Below, piece by piece: positions 12,084-37,999 of a DNA stretch of 64,000 bases. How positions within the stretch are numbered: the stretch's first letter is position 1; every line of letters starts with the position of its first letter. The position numbers were made by a program, and so were the translations under genes. The stretch is from assembly GCA_963693365.1 (NCBI GenBank), contig CAVNZM010000010.1:4464001-4528000 (forward strand). The letters run 5' to 3'. The notes beneath the pieces were generated by a model, which was not told the origin of the DNA, made no database searches, and saw nothing but the letters and a program-made list of their open reading frames with translations. This DNA comes from Amoebidium appalachense. Lineage: Eukaryota; Ichthyosporea.

Positions 12084-13049
12084 CAGTACAATTCCCCTAA
12101 TTCGGAACACCCCTTAATTCGGAACACCCCCCATCGGAGCGTCTCGATGGACATAAAAACCTATAAATATGACAGTATTTTTGCATGGTTGGGTAGGGGA
12201 GTACTAGCCCTACACGTAGGTACCAAGAACAGGTGGTTCTATATAAGAGTGGTTCCTGGCAGCGCCGATGCCGGCGGATTCTGTTGGATTCAGCAAGCAA
12301 CATTAATAGAAACACAAGGCTTGCAAAGGAAGAAAATCTTTTTAGCACTTAACATCTACTGGTATAAATGCATAACTAAGAAATATACGTTGTGAAGAAC
12401 GTTTGGTATCATGAAACATGGGTAGTAGCTCCCCTTCCTAACAAGGTGTTGAAAGTTGAGAGTACTAGACCGTGAGGGGCCGGACGGGGGCACGATCAAA
12501 TTTTCAGGCCGGAGCCGGCGCCGCCGGCCTGCCGTAGGTTTACTGTAGTGATCTTCAAGTTCAACACCTTGTTAGGTACTCGAAAAAGTAGAGCTACCAC
12601 ATAAAGTAAATAATAAAAAACATTATTAGTTATAATTATTTTCTAATTGTGCAGTTATATTAGTATATATGAAGTGCTACAACGCATTTCTTTCATTGCA
12701 AACGTTGTTCGCTTTTTGAAGATCCCCCCAAAATGGAACACTGATTTGCCTCAATAAGGGTGATTTTATTATTATACGAATTCCAATCTAATGGGGTCCA
12801 TCGGAATGGAAGGTGTTCCGAATTAGGTGCGCAGCGGCGATGAGGCATATTATGGGTCGACCACAATTGTTACTAATAAAAAACATGTAAAACATAATGA
12901 ACTTGTAGAATAAACGCTAAATATCAATTATATATGTTATTTTCTTCGTTATCATAATTTGTTTTTGCATGTTTCATATCAAAAATAGCGTGTTTTGATC
13001 ACGCAAAAGTAGGTACCTCTTAGGTGTTCCGAATTAGGGGAATTTACTG
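12084..13049. mobile_element. Pogo/Tc1-like MITE, 966 bp
   Basis: Both ends carry an inverted terminal repeat starting CAGTA and containing CCCCTAATTCGGAACACC (left 12084-12110, right the inverse ending CTG at 13049). Each end is flanked by TA (12082-83 and 13050-51), the expected Tc1/mariner/pogo target duplication. The AATTCGGAACACC core is repeated just inside the left end (12115-12128) and again in inverse at about 12811-12826. There is no transposase reading frame, so it is a non-autonomous derivative. The superfamily is inferred from TA plus the CAGT terminus. Confidence 0.75.
12420..12602. mobile_element. Nested palindromic MITE inside the pogo-like element
   Basis: CCTAACAAGGTGTTGAA (about 12437-12453) and its inverse TTCAACACCTTGTTAGG (about 12569-12585) bracket a GC-rich centre with GCCGGAGCCGGCGCCGCCGGC. 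The outer GTAGCTC...GAGCTAC also pairs. It lies within the larger TIR element and must be the younger insertion or a reused fold-back. No clear target duplication could be assigned. Confidence 0.6.
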
Positions 13050-14346
13050 TACTAACCATAAAAAAGCCTTCAAATTAATATGCGCCTTGGTCTATTATGA
13101 ATTGTAGTTCCAAATGATGTTCGAACCGGGTGTTCCGGCGATCTACAATGTAAGTGTGTGCCCATTAACAGCAAAGGTACTTATATCGTATGGTCAGACC
13201 AATCACAGAAGCTTCTTCTTACCCCCAGTACCTACAGATTAGGTCATGGCAACCGTGGATCTTTTTGGCAATTTCATCTTTGATCACGATGTCCAGCGAT
13301 TGATGGGTTTTTAAGATATCCTTTTCTCCGACCTCGTTGTTATATTTATGTAGCTTTTATTTTTACAATGGAATAATTTTCGGTTAAGACAAAAAAAAGA
13401 TGTTTGTATAAATTTCGGCCGGAAATTTCATGTTTAAATTTGCTGCGCCGATGATGCATATGGGATCGGCCGGACACCTTACGCTCAGGTTAGCAATGGA
13501 CCTACGAGCGCATTTTTTTTTTTGGACAACATGTTGGTTCAGTTATTGGTCTTTTTGGAAACAGGAGCTTTTAAGTAGCTATCAAGGCTATTTTTTCTTT
13601 ACTAATTCTAGTCATTCTAACCGATGGCAGCCTTCGCCAAATGAACAACCACAGAAACATGAGGGGGCTCAAAACCACCTGGAGTATAGGGGGTCGTCTT
13701 TCTGTTTGTGCCACAGTCGTGGACACACACTGTGACGATATCCTCGTTCAACGCTCTATTGTAGATCTGCTCAGTAATTTCGATGCAGCGTATACTTTAT
13801 TTGTAATCTAAGAGCCTCTTATTTCTTTCCCAACAAAATACAACTCATCTAAACACATATTTATATTCCTAACACAGTGGCTTCAACGAGAAAAAAAAAA
13901 TGATATCATTATTATGCATTATATAGAAATCTCCCTGCATTACATTTAAATAATGGAAATCAGGAAAACTGACAAAAACGTACAGATGGGTATCGTGATG
14001 TGTTCGAAAATATACCATCGAGGAAAAAGCTGTTGTGCAAGATCATAGGCATGCAACTTGTTGTGGAGCAGGCCAACAGTTTTTCCATGTTTGAGTTTTC
14101 TGGCTGCCGAGTCCCTTCAACCAGCCCCCTAAAAAGGGAAGGCGGTTCAAGGGCCAACATGCTAGAGTTTAGAGCCGAGAAAAATATTCACATATAAATA
14201 TATCTGGTAGCTGAACTCTAAACGCAAAGGCAGGCGCTTTTTCCCCTGCGTATTCCGCTATTCTTTATAGCTGCCACCTCTTAGTTCCAGATGTCAGGCA
14301 CAGGTTTTTATTCCCTCGCCATCAAGTCACCCAAGTTGTTACGAAA
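13050..14346. other. Intergenic AT-richer region upstream of the ANK-PX gene
   Basis: No exon recognised. The last 400 bp should hold the promoter and 5' UTR of the plus-strand gene at 14347. No strong TATA or CCAAT box could be singled out. Confidence 0.4.
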
Positions 14347-16138
14347 ATGATTCTCCCGGACTTGGTGATACCCGAGCAGATTATTCACACAGAGGCTAGC
14401 ACGCTTACACCCCCACCCTCCCCACACGACGAGGAGCAACCGGTTATCACCGAATCAGTGCCTCCTTCCCCTGCCCAAAAATTAAAGGAAACAATTAGCC
14501 AGCTGTTGGGAAAGCGCACGCTTTCCCAGCTGGTTCTTGGCACAAACCCACGCCCCGTTGTTTTGCCACAACAATCGCAACGATCGAACAATCACGTCGA
14601 TAGCGAGGAGGCGAAAGTTGACCTGGCACCTCGGTCGGCAACCGTGTGTGGGCCAATAACCTCTCGTCTGAACGTCAGCCGCCGCGACATTACACCGTTC
14701 AATGCCTCATTCACAGCATGTGATTTCTTGGTTTCACGACGGGAGCTCTCCGCCCCGCAGCCCATCTTCGCTGCTTCGAGCGCGACGGGAACCGCCCCGT
14801 CAGCGGTTGCAGTCTCCGGCGCACAGAGCCCAGCAGCCCAACGCCCCGCCGGACTGTCAGATTCCTTCCGCGATATTTTTCTGGAAACACACAGCCTACA
14901 ACACGCACAGCAGCTCCTAGACAAGGACATCTTGCGGGCGGCCGGCACGGGGAAGGTTCACGCACTTGCGCGTCTGTTGGAGAGCCCATATGCCAACCCC
15001 AACTGTAGCACAACGCATCGCATGACACCGCTTCACTATGCAGCCGCAAAGGGGTATTTCGAAGTTGCGGAGTTGTTGCTCCAGGCAGGCGCAGACCCCT
15101 GGGCCCAGACGGTGTTGAAGAAAACACCGCTCGATTTGGCCATGGCGGGAGGCCATGAGAGCGTGGTGTCGTTGTTGAAGCTGTATGCAAAGAGTAGGAC
15201 GGTGGAGAAGGACGAGGTGCTCCTAACGCAAGCCATGCAAGGCAAAACACTCGCTGGACGTACCGGCGGCCGCGGGGCTGGGTTGCTGCATGCGCAGCAG
15301 CAGAGTGCGGCAAGTAGAGTTGTGGCCTTTCAGAAAAAGCCGGCAGAAAGGGCAATGTCCCTGACGGAGTACCTCCTTGTTAGTGTTGACACGGACGAGG
15401 TCGAGGGACCGTTCTACTCTCGCTACCAGACGTATGCTGTGAGCGTGCGTGCCAATCACCCGCTGTTTGGGGAGAGAAATTTCACGGTCAAGCGCAGGTT
15501 TAGAGACCTTGTGGCCTTTTACGAAAGTTTGGTGAATACATTTCGGGCCCAGGGTAGAGATAAGATCCGCGACACGGAAATGCACAGAGAGCTTGTGCTT
15601 TGGAGACCACGGAAACTGCTTTTCGGCAGCACGGCACCAACAACGGTGAGTGCATTGGTGTCTCGTGTAGTGTGCATGGTAACTTGGTGCTCCCTGATGG
15701 TTATGTTGCTCTCGCCTGCAATAGCACCTTTATTTTGTTCTCCTAGTGGTTGACAAAGAATAAGGGAGACAGAAACTCGTATCTAACATGAGCAATGTAC
15801 CGCAGTGCAATTTTGAAAGTGTCTTTTAATAGCTTGAATGTGCATACCCATAAAGACACTCGAGGTAGGATGGTGATATGTCACTCATGAATATTGTTTG
15901 TTTGTGGTGCATTGAAGTTTGCCTGATGTGCGTGATTATGTAGCTTGTTTCATAAGGTGTGTTGCATTGTGCTCTATGCAGGATACCGAATTATACGCCC
16001 AGACGAAACACACAGACACACTAATCTTACACTGGTATGCAGGTGGAGCAGCGCCGCAACGCCTTTGAGCATCTGCTGCGTCTGGCTGCCAGCGATAGGG
16101 CCCTAATCCACCTGGTCATCAATTTCCTGAGCCCGTGA
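14347..16138 (+). CDS. Ankyrin-repeat and PX-domain protein
   Basis: Two exons: 14347-15645 and 16043-16138 (donor CG|GTGAGT, acceptor ATGCAG|GTGG, phase 0), 464 residues. The start AAAATGA is the first Met of the open frame. Residues 1 to about 180 are Pro/Ser-rich with PPSP-type motifs and probably disordered. Residues about 190-285 form three ankyrin repeats, with canonical TPLHYAAAKGYFEVAELLL and TPLDLAMAGGHESVVSLL. Residues about 335-464 form a PX domain: YAVSVRANHP, VKRRFRDLVAFYESL, and the closing helices EQRRNAFEHLLRLAASDRAL supplied by exon 2. Known: PX domains bind phosphoinositides, usually PI3P on endosomes, through basic residues after the first strands; RRFRD supplies these here. 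Inference: an endosomal sorting-nexin-like adaptor with ankyrin protein contacts. If the intron is retained, the frame stops at 15753 and loses the last PX helix. Confidence 0.88.
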
Positions 16139-17385
16139 TGGTGGTAACACTGCATGAAATATTGAAACCCTACATTTCCTCGGTAACACAGATGTAGATT
16201 CACCCTGAATATACAGTCGAATTGGATTATATTTAGTGTTGGTTGTTTTTTTTTTGTTTTTTTTTGTTTTTTTTTGTTCAACGGTGACATTTGTATGGCT
16301 AAGATAGATTGAGCACGTACGAAACGGTTGGAGTGGTGATGAGTTATTGGTGTTGCTGAAGAAGACTTGGTGTTTGCAGTGCAGTTGATCACAAATTTGA
16401 TGCATTCTGCATGTACAGTGGTATTTTTTGAAAATGTTCTTAAACGTTAGCTTGTAGATTATGTATTTACCGTAGCACTGTATTTAGGAACTTAGAAAGT
16501 TTGTCCTTAAACATTTTTAGCATATCACAACATACATATCACCTGGTTGTGTGCCTGTACTTGTGTGAGCGGATTGCACACAGTGATGAAATGACAGTGA
16601 AGTATTGCTGCCAGATATTGTATTGAATCAACAGATTATGTATTTAGGTTAATGGTTCTGTATGAAACCATCGAGCAACGCCAGCGTGGCCTCTTTATAT
16701 TCTTCCAATGATTTATTATTACCAATGGCATGCCAGATATCGTGTAACGGCTTAACGGTGTGGCCCCCGGTTTCCCCCTCTCCCGGCTAGCTTAACATGC
16801 ACGCCGCCACCATATCATTTACGCCTCTTCAGCGACTTCGGTTGACATCAACAATGCAGACTTAATACCAGACATCCCGCATAGTCAGCGTATACATATA
16901 TTCCCAAACGCATAGTAGTATACACATAGTAGCATAGCCAAACACAAGAACACAACCACATCGATATGATGTGCATTGATCCCAAAACCACACACGTTTG
17001 CAAGCACATGCACTAACGTTGAACGGCATATTGGAGCCACAACGAACAAACAGTGTGCATGTGCACCAAATGCATCCCCCCCCCCCCCTCCCCCCCCCCC
17101 CCTTTCTCCCCCTCCCCCACTGCCCCCTCTCCTTCCACCCTGCCCCCGAGGCTCTCTCGTAGTCTCCCTCTCTACCTCTCTGTAGACTCCCCCCTCAACT
17201 CTCTCCGCCTCGCTCCGTTTCTCGCTCTGTCGGACACACATATATACACACACATCCACGCACTGGCCAGCTCCCCGACCTTCCCTCCGCAGGACTCCCT
17301 CTCTCCCTGAGGCACAGCTCGGGCTCGACTCACTGACACACACACAAACACACACACATACATACACGCACACACTAGATGTCGC
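16139..17385. other. Intergenic, 3' flank of the ANK-PX gene
   Basis: Starts with the 3' UTR of the ANK-PX gene. No canonical AATAAA was found near the stop. T-rich runs occur at 16244-16277, and 17070-17170 is C-rich. No further exon seen. Confidence 0.4.
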
Positions 17386-17892
<507 letters not shown>

Positions 17893-17935
17893 CACTCTCT
17901 CTGGTAGTTTCTGGTAGTTTGGAAATAGAGCACAG

Positions 17936-17985
17936 TTGTCCAAGTCTTGAGCGTTCTGGCTTGCTATGGGTTTGAATCGCGGGAT
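17936..17985 (+). repeat. Possible tRNA-derived SINE head
   Basis: AGCACAGTTGTCCAAG resembles a pol III A box and GGGTTTGAATCGC resembles a B box, about 35 bp apart. There is no foldable acceptor stem, so it is not a functional tRNA. At best it is a decayed SINE promoter. Speculative. Confidence 0.2.
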
Positions 17986-18415
17986 GCGCAAACACCCTCT
18001 AGCACTGGTGAGTCAGTGACTTGCAGGCTTGCCAAATATGGCACAATCGGAAATACGTGATTGGCTAACCGCACATTCTTTGGGCAGCACCATTCTTTGG
18101 TGAGCCGCGCTTCAGAAAAGCAGGCAACTTCGGCTAACTTCGGGTGTTTGTTTGACATAGGTCTGTATTTCATTTCGGTAGATCATAGGGCGACTCGGCT
18201 GGATAACTCATTGTAACCTCTAATAAATAGAAATAGACAGAACGAGATCTTTATTCAAAAGAACTATTATAATACCAGTTCAAAAAGTGGATTATGTGTT
18301 GTGTGGTGACGAGCAATCAACCACTTGATTAAGTATGCCATCAAACCAGAAAACCTTTTGTTAGACGGCCCTCATTTACATGTTGGTTCGTTAAAGGTTT
18401 TTGGTGGTGAATGAA

Positions 18416-32586
<14,171 letters not shown>

Positions 32587-32800
32587 GGAGGCCATTCACG
32601 AGGTATCCCTCACTTCATGCTTCCTCGATATTGTCGTACCCCACCATGCCCTCATGCTCGAGATACTGCAGGCCAGGATCCCGGGCACACTGCATTGGGC
32701 GGGACATTAATGAGGTGTCCCTCACTACATGCCTCCTCGATAGTGTCGTATCCCACCATACGCTCAAGCCCGAGATACTCCAGGCCAGTCAACATCAGTA

Positions 32801-33600
32801 ATTTCCGAATGTACGTATGAAGGGCATCATCTGCATAACTATTTATTTTAATACCATGGCATGACATTCATCCTTTTCATCGGATTTGAAAAGCACAAGA
32901 TTTATATCGTATGTTTCTAATTTACACTATGGGGTGGAAAGGAACAAAAGAGAAACGCTACTACTTTTTTAGGGCTACGCAATTGATTTGACCAGATGGA
33001 ATCAAGGAGGCTGGCTGACTGACCAATCGCGTGCCTAGCTCAGCGCTAGCGCTGGGCTAAATTTGCCCATCGCGCTGTCTACAAGGCACTACAAAAACTT
33101 TTTTATTAGGCACCCAAAGCCTGTTTGCTAATAGGAAAAATGCATTATATGTACTTCAAATTACTTTCGAATAGTGTGTAACCTCGATAGTAGCTCTAAG
33201 GCCAACTTTTGACCAAGTCGCCGTCATATATACATACATCATTGATTATGATCATGAGCACATTGGCTGCTATGCCGTTGACCAATAGGAACTCGCTAAA
33301 AAAGTAGTAGATTTCTATTGTGTTCCTTTCCAACCCATAGCTCATTTCCATTAGGCGTTTTGGTGCACAAAGGAGCCTGGAGCGTTTGTGCATGACTACT
33401 TGACAGTAATTCGTAGTACAGTAGTGGCAACAATACACACGGAAGTGTTGACATGATCATGATTGAATGCTAGTGATACCTCTTACTGGACAAGTTAGAT
33501 CTATAGACGGTGTTCAACTTCTAACTCCCCCCGGAGCATGTACCTATTATTAGCTATCATTAATCGTCACAATATAGGCTTGGTTTAACAAGCTTAGCAA
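32801..33600. other. 3' flank of the BTB gene, no gene seen
   Basis: AT-rich sequence with CCAAT-like motifs (about 33023 and 33281) but no exon with family similarity. Confidence 0.4.
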
Positions 33601-34061
33601 ATATATGTATGAATGCAACGTTCAGTACCCACCAGGTTATTTACTTATGCCACGAGGAGCCTTCGTGTTGGCCATACACCAGTAAAACACAAATTGACAA
33701 CCTTATCGAAACTTGCCTGCACACTGCTGGAATTCATCCCCTTCTCTCGAGCTCTTCAACTCTTCCGACGCCTCCACGCCGGTTGTCTCGACGGTCCCCA
33801 GGTGTAAGGGATACACACGTACACACCGACTCACCATAGCACGAGAAGCCACGAGTCGGACCACACATTGTATTGGGTTTGCAGCATGTACATGGAAAGC
33901 ACTAGATTCTTAGTACTACCAACATTTACATGCGCAATGTACTTTTTGCATTTTAACCTGCTTGTTTATGTGTGTAATTTCGCCACCCAGAGCCCGCGCG
34001 TGTAACCATGTCTTACGTCACACCCCCCAAAAAAAACTGATCCCGGCCGGCTGAGTTCGAG

Positions 34062-34099
<38 letters not shown>

Positions 34100-35150
34100 T
34101 GTCCCACAATCAAAAGCTAAAAAAAGTTTTCCCTAGTTCTGGGCTGGAGACGGCAGCCGAATCTTGGGTGACCTGCCCTTGGTAATGCCAGTGTATGAAC
34201 ACACGTGCAATGATGTCATGCTCTCTTGACACGGGTAGTAAACATGTCACCCCACAATGTACATGGTTGCGGAAATCGAACTTTGGAACGCATAATATCT
34301 ACAGTTGTCTTCACTGATGTCACTTGCTTAAATGTTTCTCTGGATATTACTATGGAATAACTTTTTTCTAAGACCTATAGATTGCATGTGGCGCAAGACA
34401 CGGTCGTCTGTTACGTACAAAACGTCAATCCTTATCCCCCCCCTCCCCCCTCTCCGGGGCGTCCTATAAGTTGCGCCTATGGCCACTGACCGCCTCTTCC
34501 CCCCCCCCCCCCCCCCCCCCCCTTCCCCCCGGCCCCCTAACACACACACACGTGAGCACATGCACACACCCGGACTCCGTGGCACACACATGTACGTACA
34601 CCCCCACTCGCCCACCCACAAGCCTAGAATGAGCCTTCTCCCTCCCTCACCTCTCTCTCTCTCAAGAGAGTCCCTCTCCCCTCCCCCCCCCCCCCCCCCC
34701 TACTCCCCCTCCCTACACACCCACACACCCAGACACACACAAAAAAAACACATGGTACAAACACATACACATGCAAGCACACATGTACACACTTACACAC
34801 ACGCACACACAACGACACAAGGGCAGCAAAGGATATGATATCTATGCCTTGCATAATTGCACTGTTGTCCATCGTGAATACATACTTTGTGCTCTCCAAC
34901 GCATCTAGATCCTCCCCCCCCCCCCCCCCCCCCCCCCTCCCCTCCCCCTCTTCCACCCCATCACGACCACCACCACCACCACACACACACAAACACGCAC
35001 AGACACATGCATAACACACGCCAACACCACCACTTTATTTTCCCCCATTGTACACACACGCAACCCTTCTTCTCCGTCTCTATCAATTTGGAATCCGCCG
35101 GGCCGTGTTTTTAGCGAAAAAGAATGTATTCAAGCTCTCTAAAAATCCCT
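33600..35150. repeat. Composite degenerate repeat, copy 1
   Basis: The ordered blocks are: GTGTAAGGGATACACACG...CACCGACTCACCATAGCA (33806-33840); CGCCACCCAGAGCCCGCG (33981); TCCCACAATCAAAAGC (34101); GGGTGACCTGCCCTTGG...TGAACACACGTGCAATG (34167-34213); a CATGTGGCGCAAGACACGGTC block (34386); poly-C and (CA)n; then the TGCATACT/GTCGTGAATG family blocks (34831-35150). The same blocks recur in order at 43680-44910 and partly at 36020-36360, 37070-37680 and 45000-46250. No coding capacity recognised. Confidence 0.7.
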
Positions 35151-35340
35151 CCCCACCTCCATCCCCTCTCCCTCCCCCCCCCCCCCCCCCCCCCCTCCCC
35201 CCCCCCCCCCCCCTCCCACCCTCCCACTCCCCGCTCCCCACCTTCTCCTCCTCTTTCCACCTTCCGTACCACTGGGCACAATCACAAACTATTTCTCTCG
35301 TATCCCCCCCCTCCCAGCCCCCCTCCCCCTTCGCCCCAGG

Positions 35341-36480
35341 GGATGGGGTCTGCTTATGATGCATAATTTTCATGTGTGCTTTGCGATTTGCACTGTGTTG
35401 TCCGCCATGAATGCGTACTTCGTACCCCGTATCGTATTTTAGCCCCTCCCCCCTCCCCCCTCCCGCCCCTTTCCCCCCTCTTCTCCTCCCCCTCCCCCTC
35501 TCCCCCCCCCCCCTTCCCCCCCCCCCCCCCTCCCTCACCCACCCACACACACACACAGACCACCACCTGGCACCACCACCACAAAAAACAAACACTCACG
35601 CACACACCTGTCTGAGTCTCCAGGTGTAACCTAAAGGAACTACACGGACACACCGACCCATAGCAAATTTCGACGAGTCCAAGTAGCCGTAAGTGTGGCT
35701 AAAAACCATTACATTCCACACACACACACACACACGCACATGGTACGTTGTCCATAACATTATGGCTTCCTACTGGGTTTGGCATTAGAAATGATTTGGC
35801 ACTCAGTCCAGACCAATAGGACTATCGACATCAACATGCAGTACTTGTTTTCGTTTTTTCGTTTTTGTTTTTGTTTTTGTTTTTTCCCCTCTTAACATCC
35901 TTTAGTCAGTTTCGTTTTCTTTTAGCCCCACATCTTTTTGCATTTCTGTTTTCACCACCCAAAGCCCACCTAGGCTCATTTTCGGTTCGGTCTTCGCCTC
36001 TTCACCAGTGTAACCATCTTTGACGTCAGAATAGAAGCCCTTCCGGTGATCACCCGGCTGGTTTTTTTTTTTTTTGTTTTTTTTCTTGTCCCACAATCAA
36101 GGGCCCAAAAATTGTTCACAATACAAAAGGGCATGGAATGGCCGTTTCATTTCAAATTGGGTGACCTGCCCTTTGGCTTAGCCATGTCGCAGTGCATGAA
36201 CAGACATGCATGGAAGAACGTCGCCCCATGCTGCTTGCCGAGGTTGAACTTACGAGATGCATTTTGTCGTCGTTGCATCTGGGCGCTTAAAGACATGTTT
36301 TTTTGAGACACGGTCAGATATGTACGTGGTGAACACAGAGATTGCATTACGTGCTAACAGCATAAGAACGGGAAAAATAGCTGCCCCCCCCCCCCCCCCC
36401 CCCCCCTCCCTCCCTCCCCCCCCCCCCCCCCCCCCCCCACCCACCCACCCACCCACCCACCCACACACACACACACATAA
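35341..36480. repeat. Composite degenerate repeat, copy 2 (partial)
   Basis: Contains the TGCATAAT...TTCGTACC block (35341-35430), the ACACGGACACACCGACCCATAGCA block (35642-35665), GTGATCACCCGGCTGG (36045), TCCCACAATCAA (36090), GGGTGACCTGCCC (36159) and GACACGGTCAGATATGTAC (36307). It ends in C-tracts and (CA)n immediately before the palindrome-array element. Confidence 0.7.
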
Positions 36481-36856
36481 GGGCCCGAACACATCGGCAG
36501 TCAACTTGCTCCGAGCAGAATTATTCTGCTAAAAGTAGAAGTATTCTGCAAAAGGCAGATTTGATATTCTGTTGTGACACTGTGCAGAATTATCATACTT
36601 TGAGCAAAAGATCATTTTGCCTTTAGCAGAAATTTTCTGTAATAAGCATAACTATTCTGGTACAGCAGAATCATTCTGCTCACAGCAGTGATGCACGGTT
36701 TCAGAGCAGAATGATTTAGATTATCTCTGCTTATGCAGAATAACACTGCTTTTGCTGAGTATTTCTGCTTTTGGTCGGATAATTCTGGTATTAGTAATTC
36801 TGTTTTTTGCAGAATTTCAGCTCGGAGCAAGTTGATTCTGCCTAGTGGTGGGGCCC
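36481..36856. repeat. Palindrome-array element, copy 1
   Basis: About 376 bp made largely of imperfect copies of the dyad AGCAGAAT/ATTCTGCT spaced 15-30 bp apart. It is bounded by long inverted termini: left GGGCCCGAACACATCGGCAG then TCAACTTGCTCCGAGCAGAA, right the inverse (...CTCGGAGCAAGTTGA...GGGGCCC). No reading frame is conserved with copy 2. Both copies sit between (CA)n tracts. Confidence 0.8.
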
Positions 36857-36871
36857 TCCCACACCACACAC

Positions 36872-36906
<35 letters not shown>

Positions 36907-36910
<4 letters not shown>

Positions 36911-36969
36911 AATTCTGTTTTTTGCAGATTTTCAGCTCGGAGCAAGTTGATTCTGCCTAGTGGTGGGGC

Positions 36970-36973
<4 letters not shown>
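36907..36973. repeat. Partial duplicate of the palindrome-array right end
   Basis: TAATTCTGTTTTTTGCAG...TCAGCTCGGAGCAAGTTGA...GTGGTGGGGCCCTC repeats 36790-36857 almost exactly after an intervening (CA)n. The terminus plus the microsatellite was therefore tandemly duplicated. Confidence 0.9.
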
Positions 36974-37033
<60 letters not shown>

Positions 37034-37885
37034 CGTGTGGCACACACACATCGTCGACGTCACACTAGATTAGAAACTGTTCCGTTGATCACCCGGCTCT
37101 ATTTCATTTTTTTCTTCCCACAATCAAAGCTCAGAAAGTATCCCCGTCGTACTAATACACACGCACACCCCGGAATGTAATATCTTAACGAATACAAGTA
37201 GCCGTTTATTTAGTTATAGCGCAATATGTTCCACACACGTATGATGCGTTTTCCATTATAGCTTCCGGCTACCGGGTTTTGCTTTAGAAACATGATAGTA
37301 TAGCACTAGACTATCGATATCATTGACAACAATGGCATCGTTCCAGGCTGTGCTTTCTACATGCCCTCTTAATCCCTACTCACGTTCGTGTTCCGTTTCT
37401 TTTTTTTTTTTTTTTCCTTTTTTTTTTTTTCATCCTTTTGTGTTTCGTTTTGTCTTGCCCTACATCTTTTATGTTTGTACTTTTACCACCCAGAGCCCAC
37501 TAGGGTCCATTTTCGGTTCAGCTCTCCGGACTGAGTTTTTCCGGTCCCACAATCAAAATCCCAAAAAGAACCACTTTCATTTTGGGCGTGAATTGACCAT
37601 TTGATTAGGTGACCTGTCCTCAAAGTCAACCATGTAGTAAATGCATGAAAACACATGCAATCATAGATTGGATAACGCACAGAGGACTGTGGGGTTTACG
37701 CTGTTTACTCGAGGCAAAGAGAACCAGTCTCAGGTATGGGGGGGGGGGTTTTGCTCGGAATATCCCCTCAGCGGTATATCATGATCACGTACATAGATGT
37801 CGGGTGGTGACTATATATCAGGGTTTACTTTCTCTACGAGACACCATAAAGACTACAAGGAGAAATCAATTAGTTGGGGTTCCCC

Positions 37886-37928
<43 letters not shown>

Positions 37929-37999
37929 GGGCTCCCCTCGGGACACTCGGTATCAGCTGGTTGTGTGTGTGTGTGTGTTTGTGTGTGTGTGCGCGTGCG

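Noticed and set aside
33609-33913. Possible exon (LFRRLHAGCLDGPQ then GTGTAA)
   Set aside because: The same GTGTAA...ACACACCGAC sequence recurs in the composite repeats, so repeat membership explains it better.
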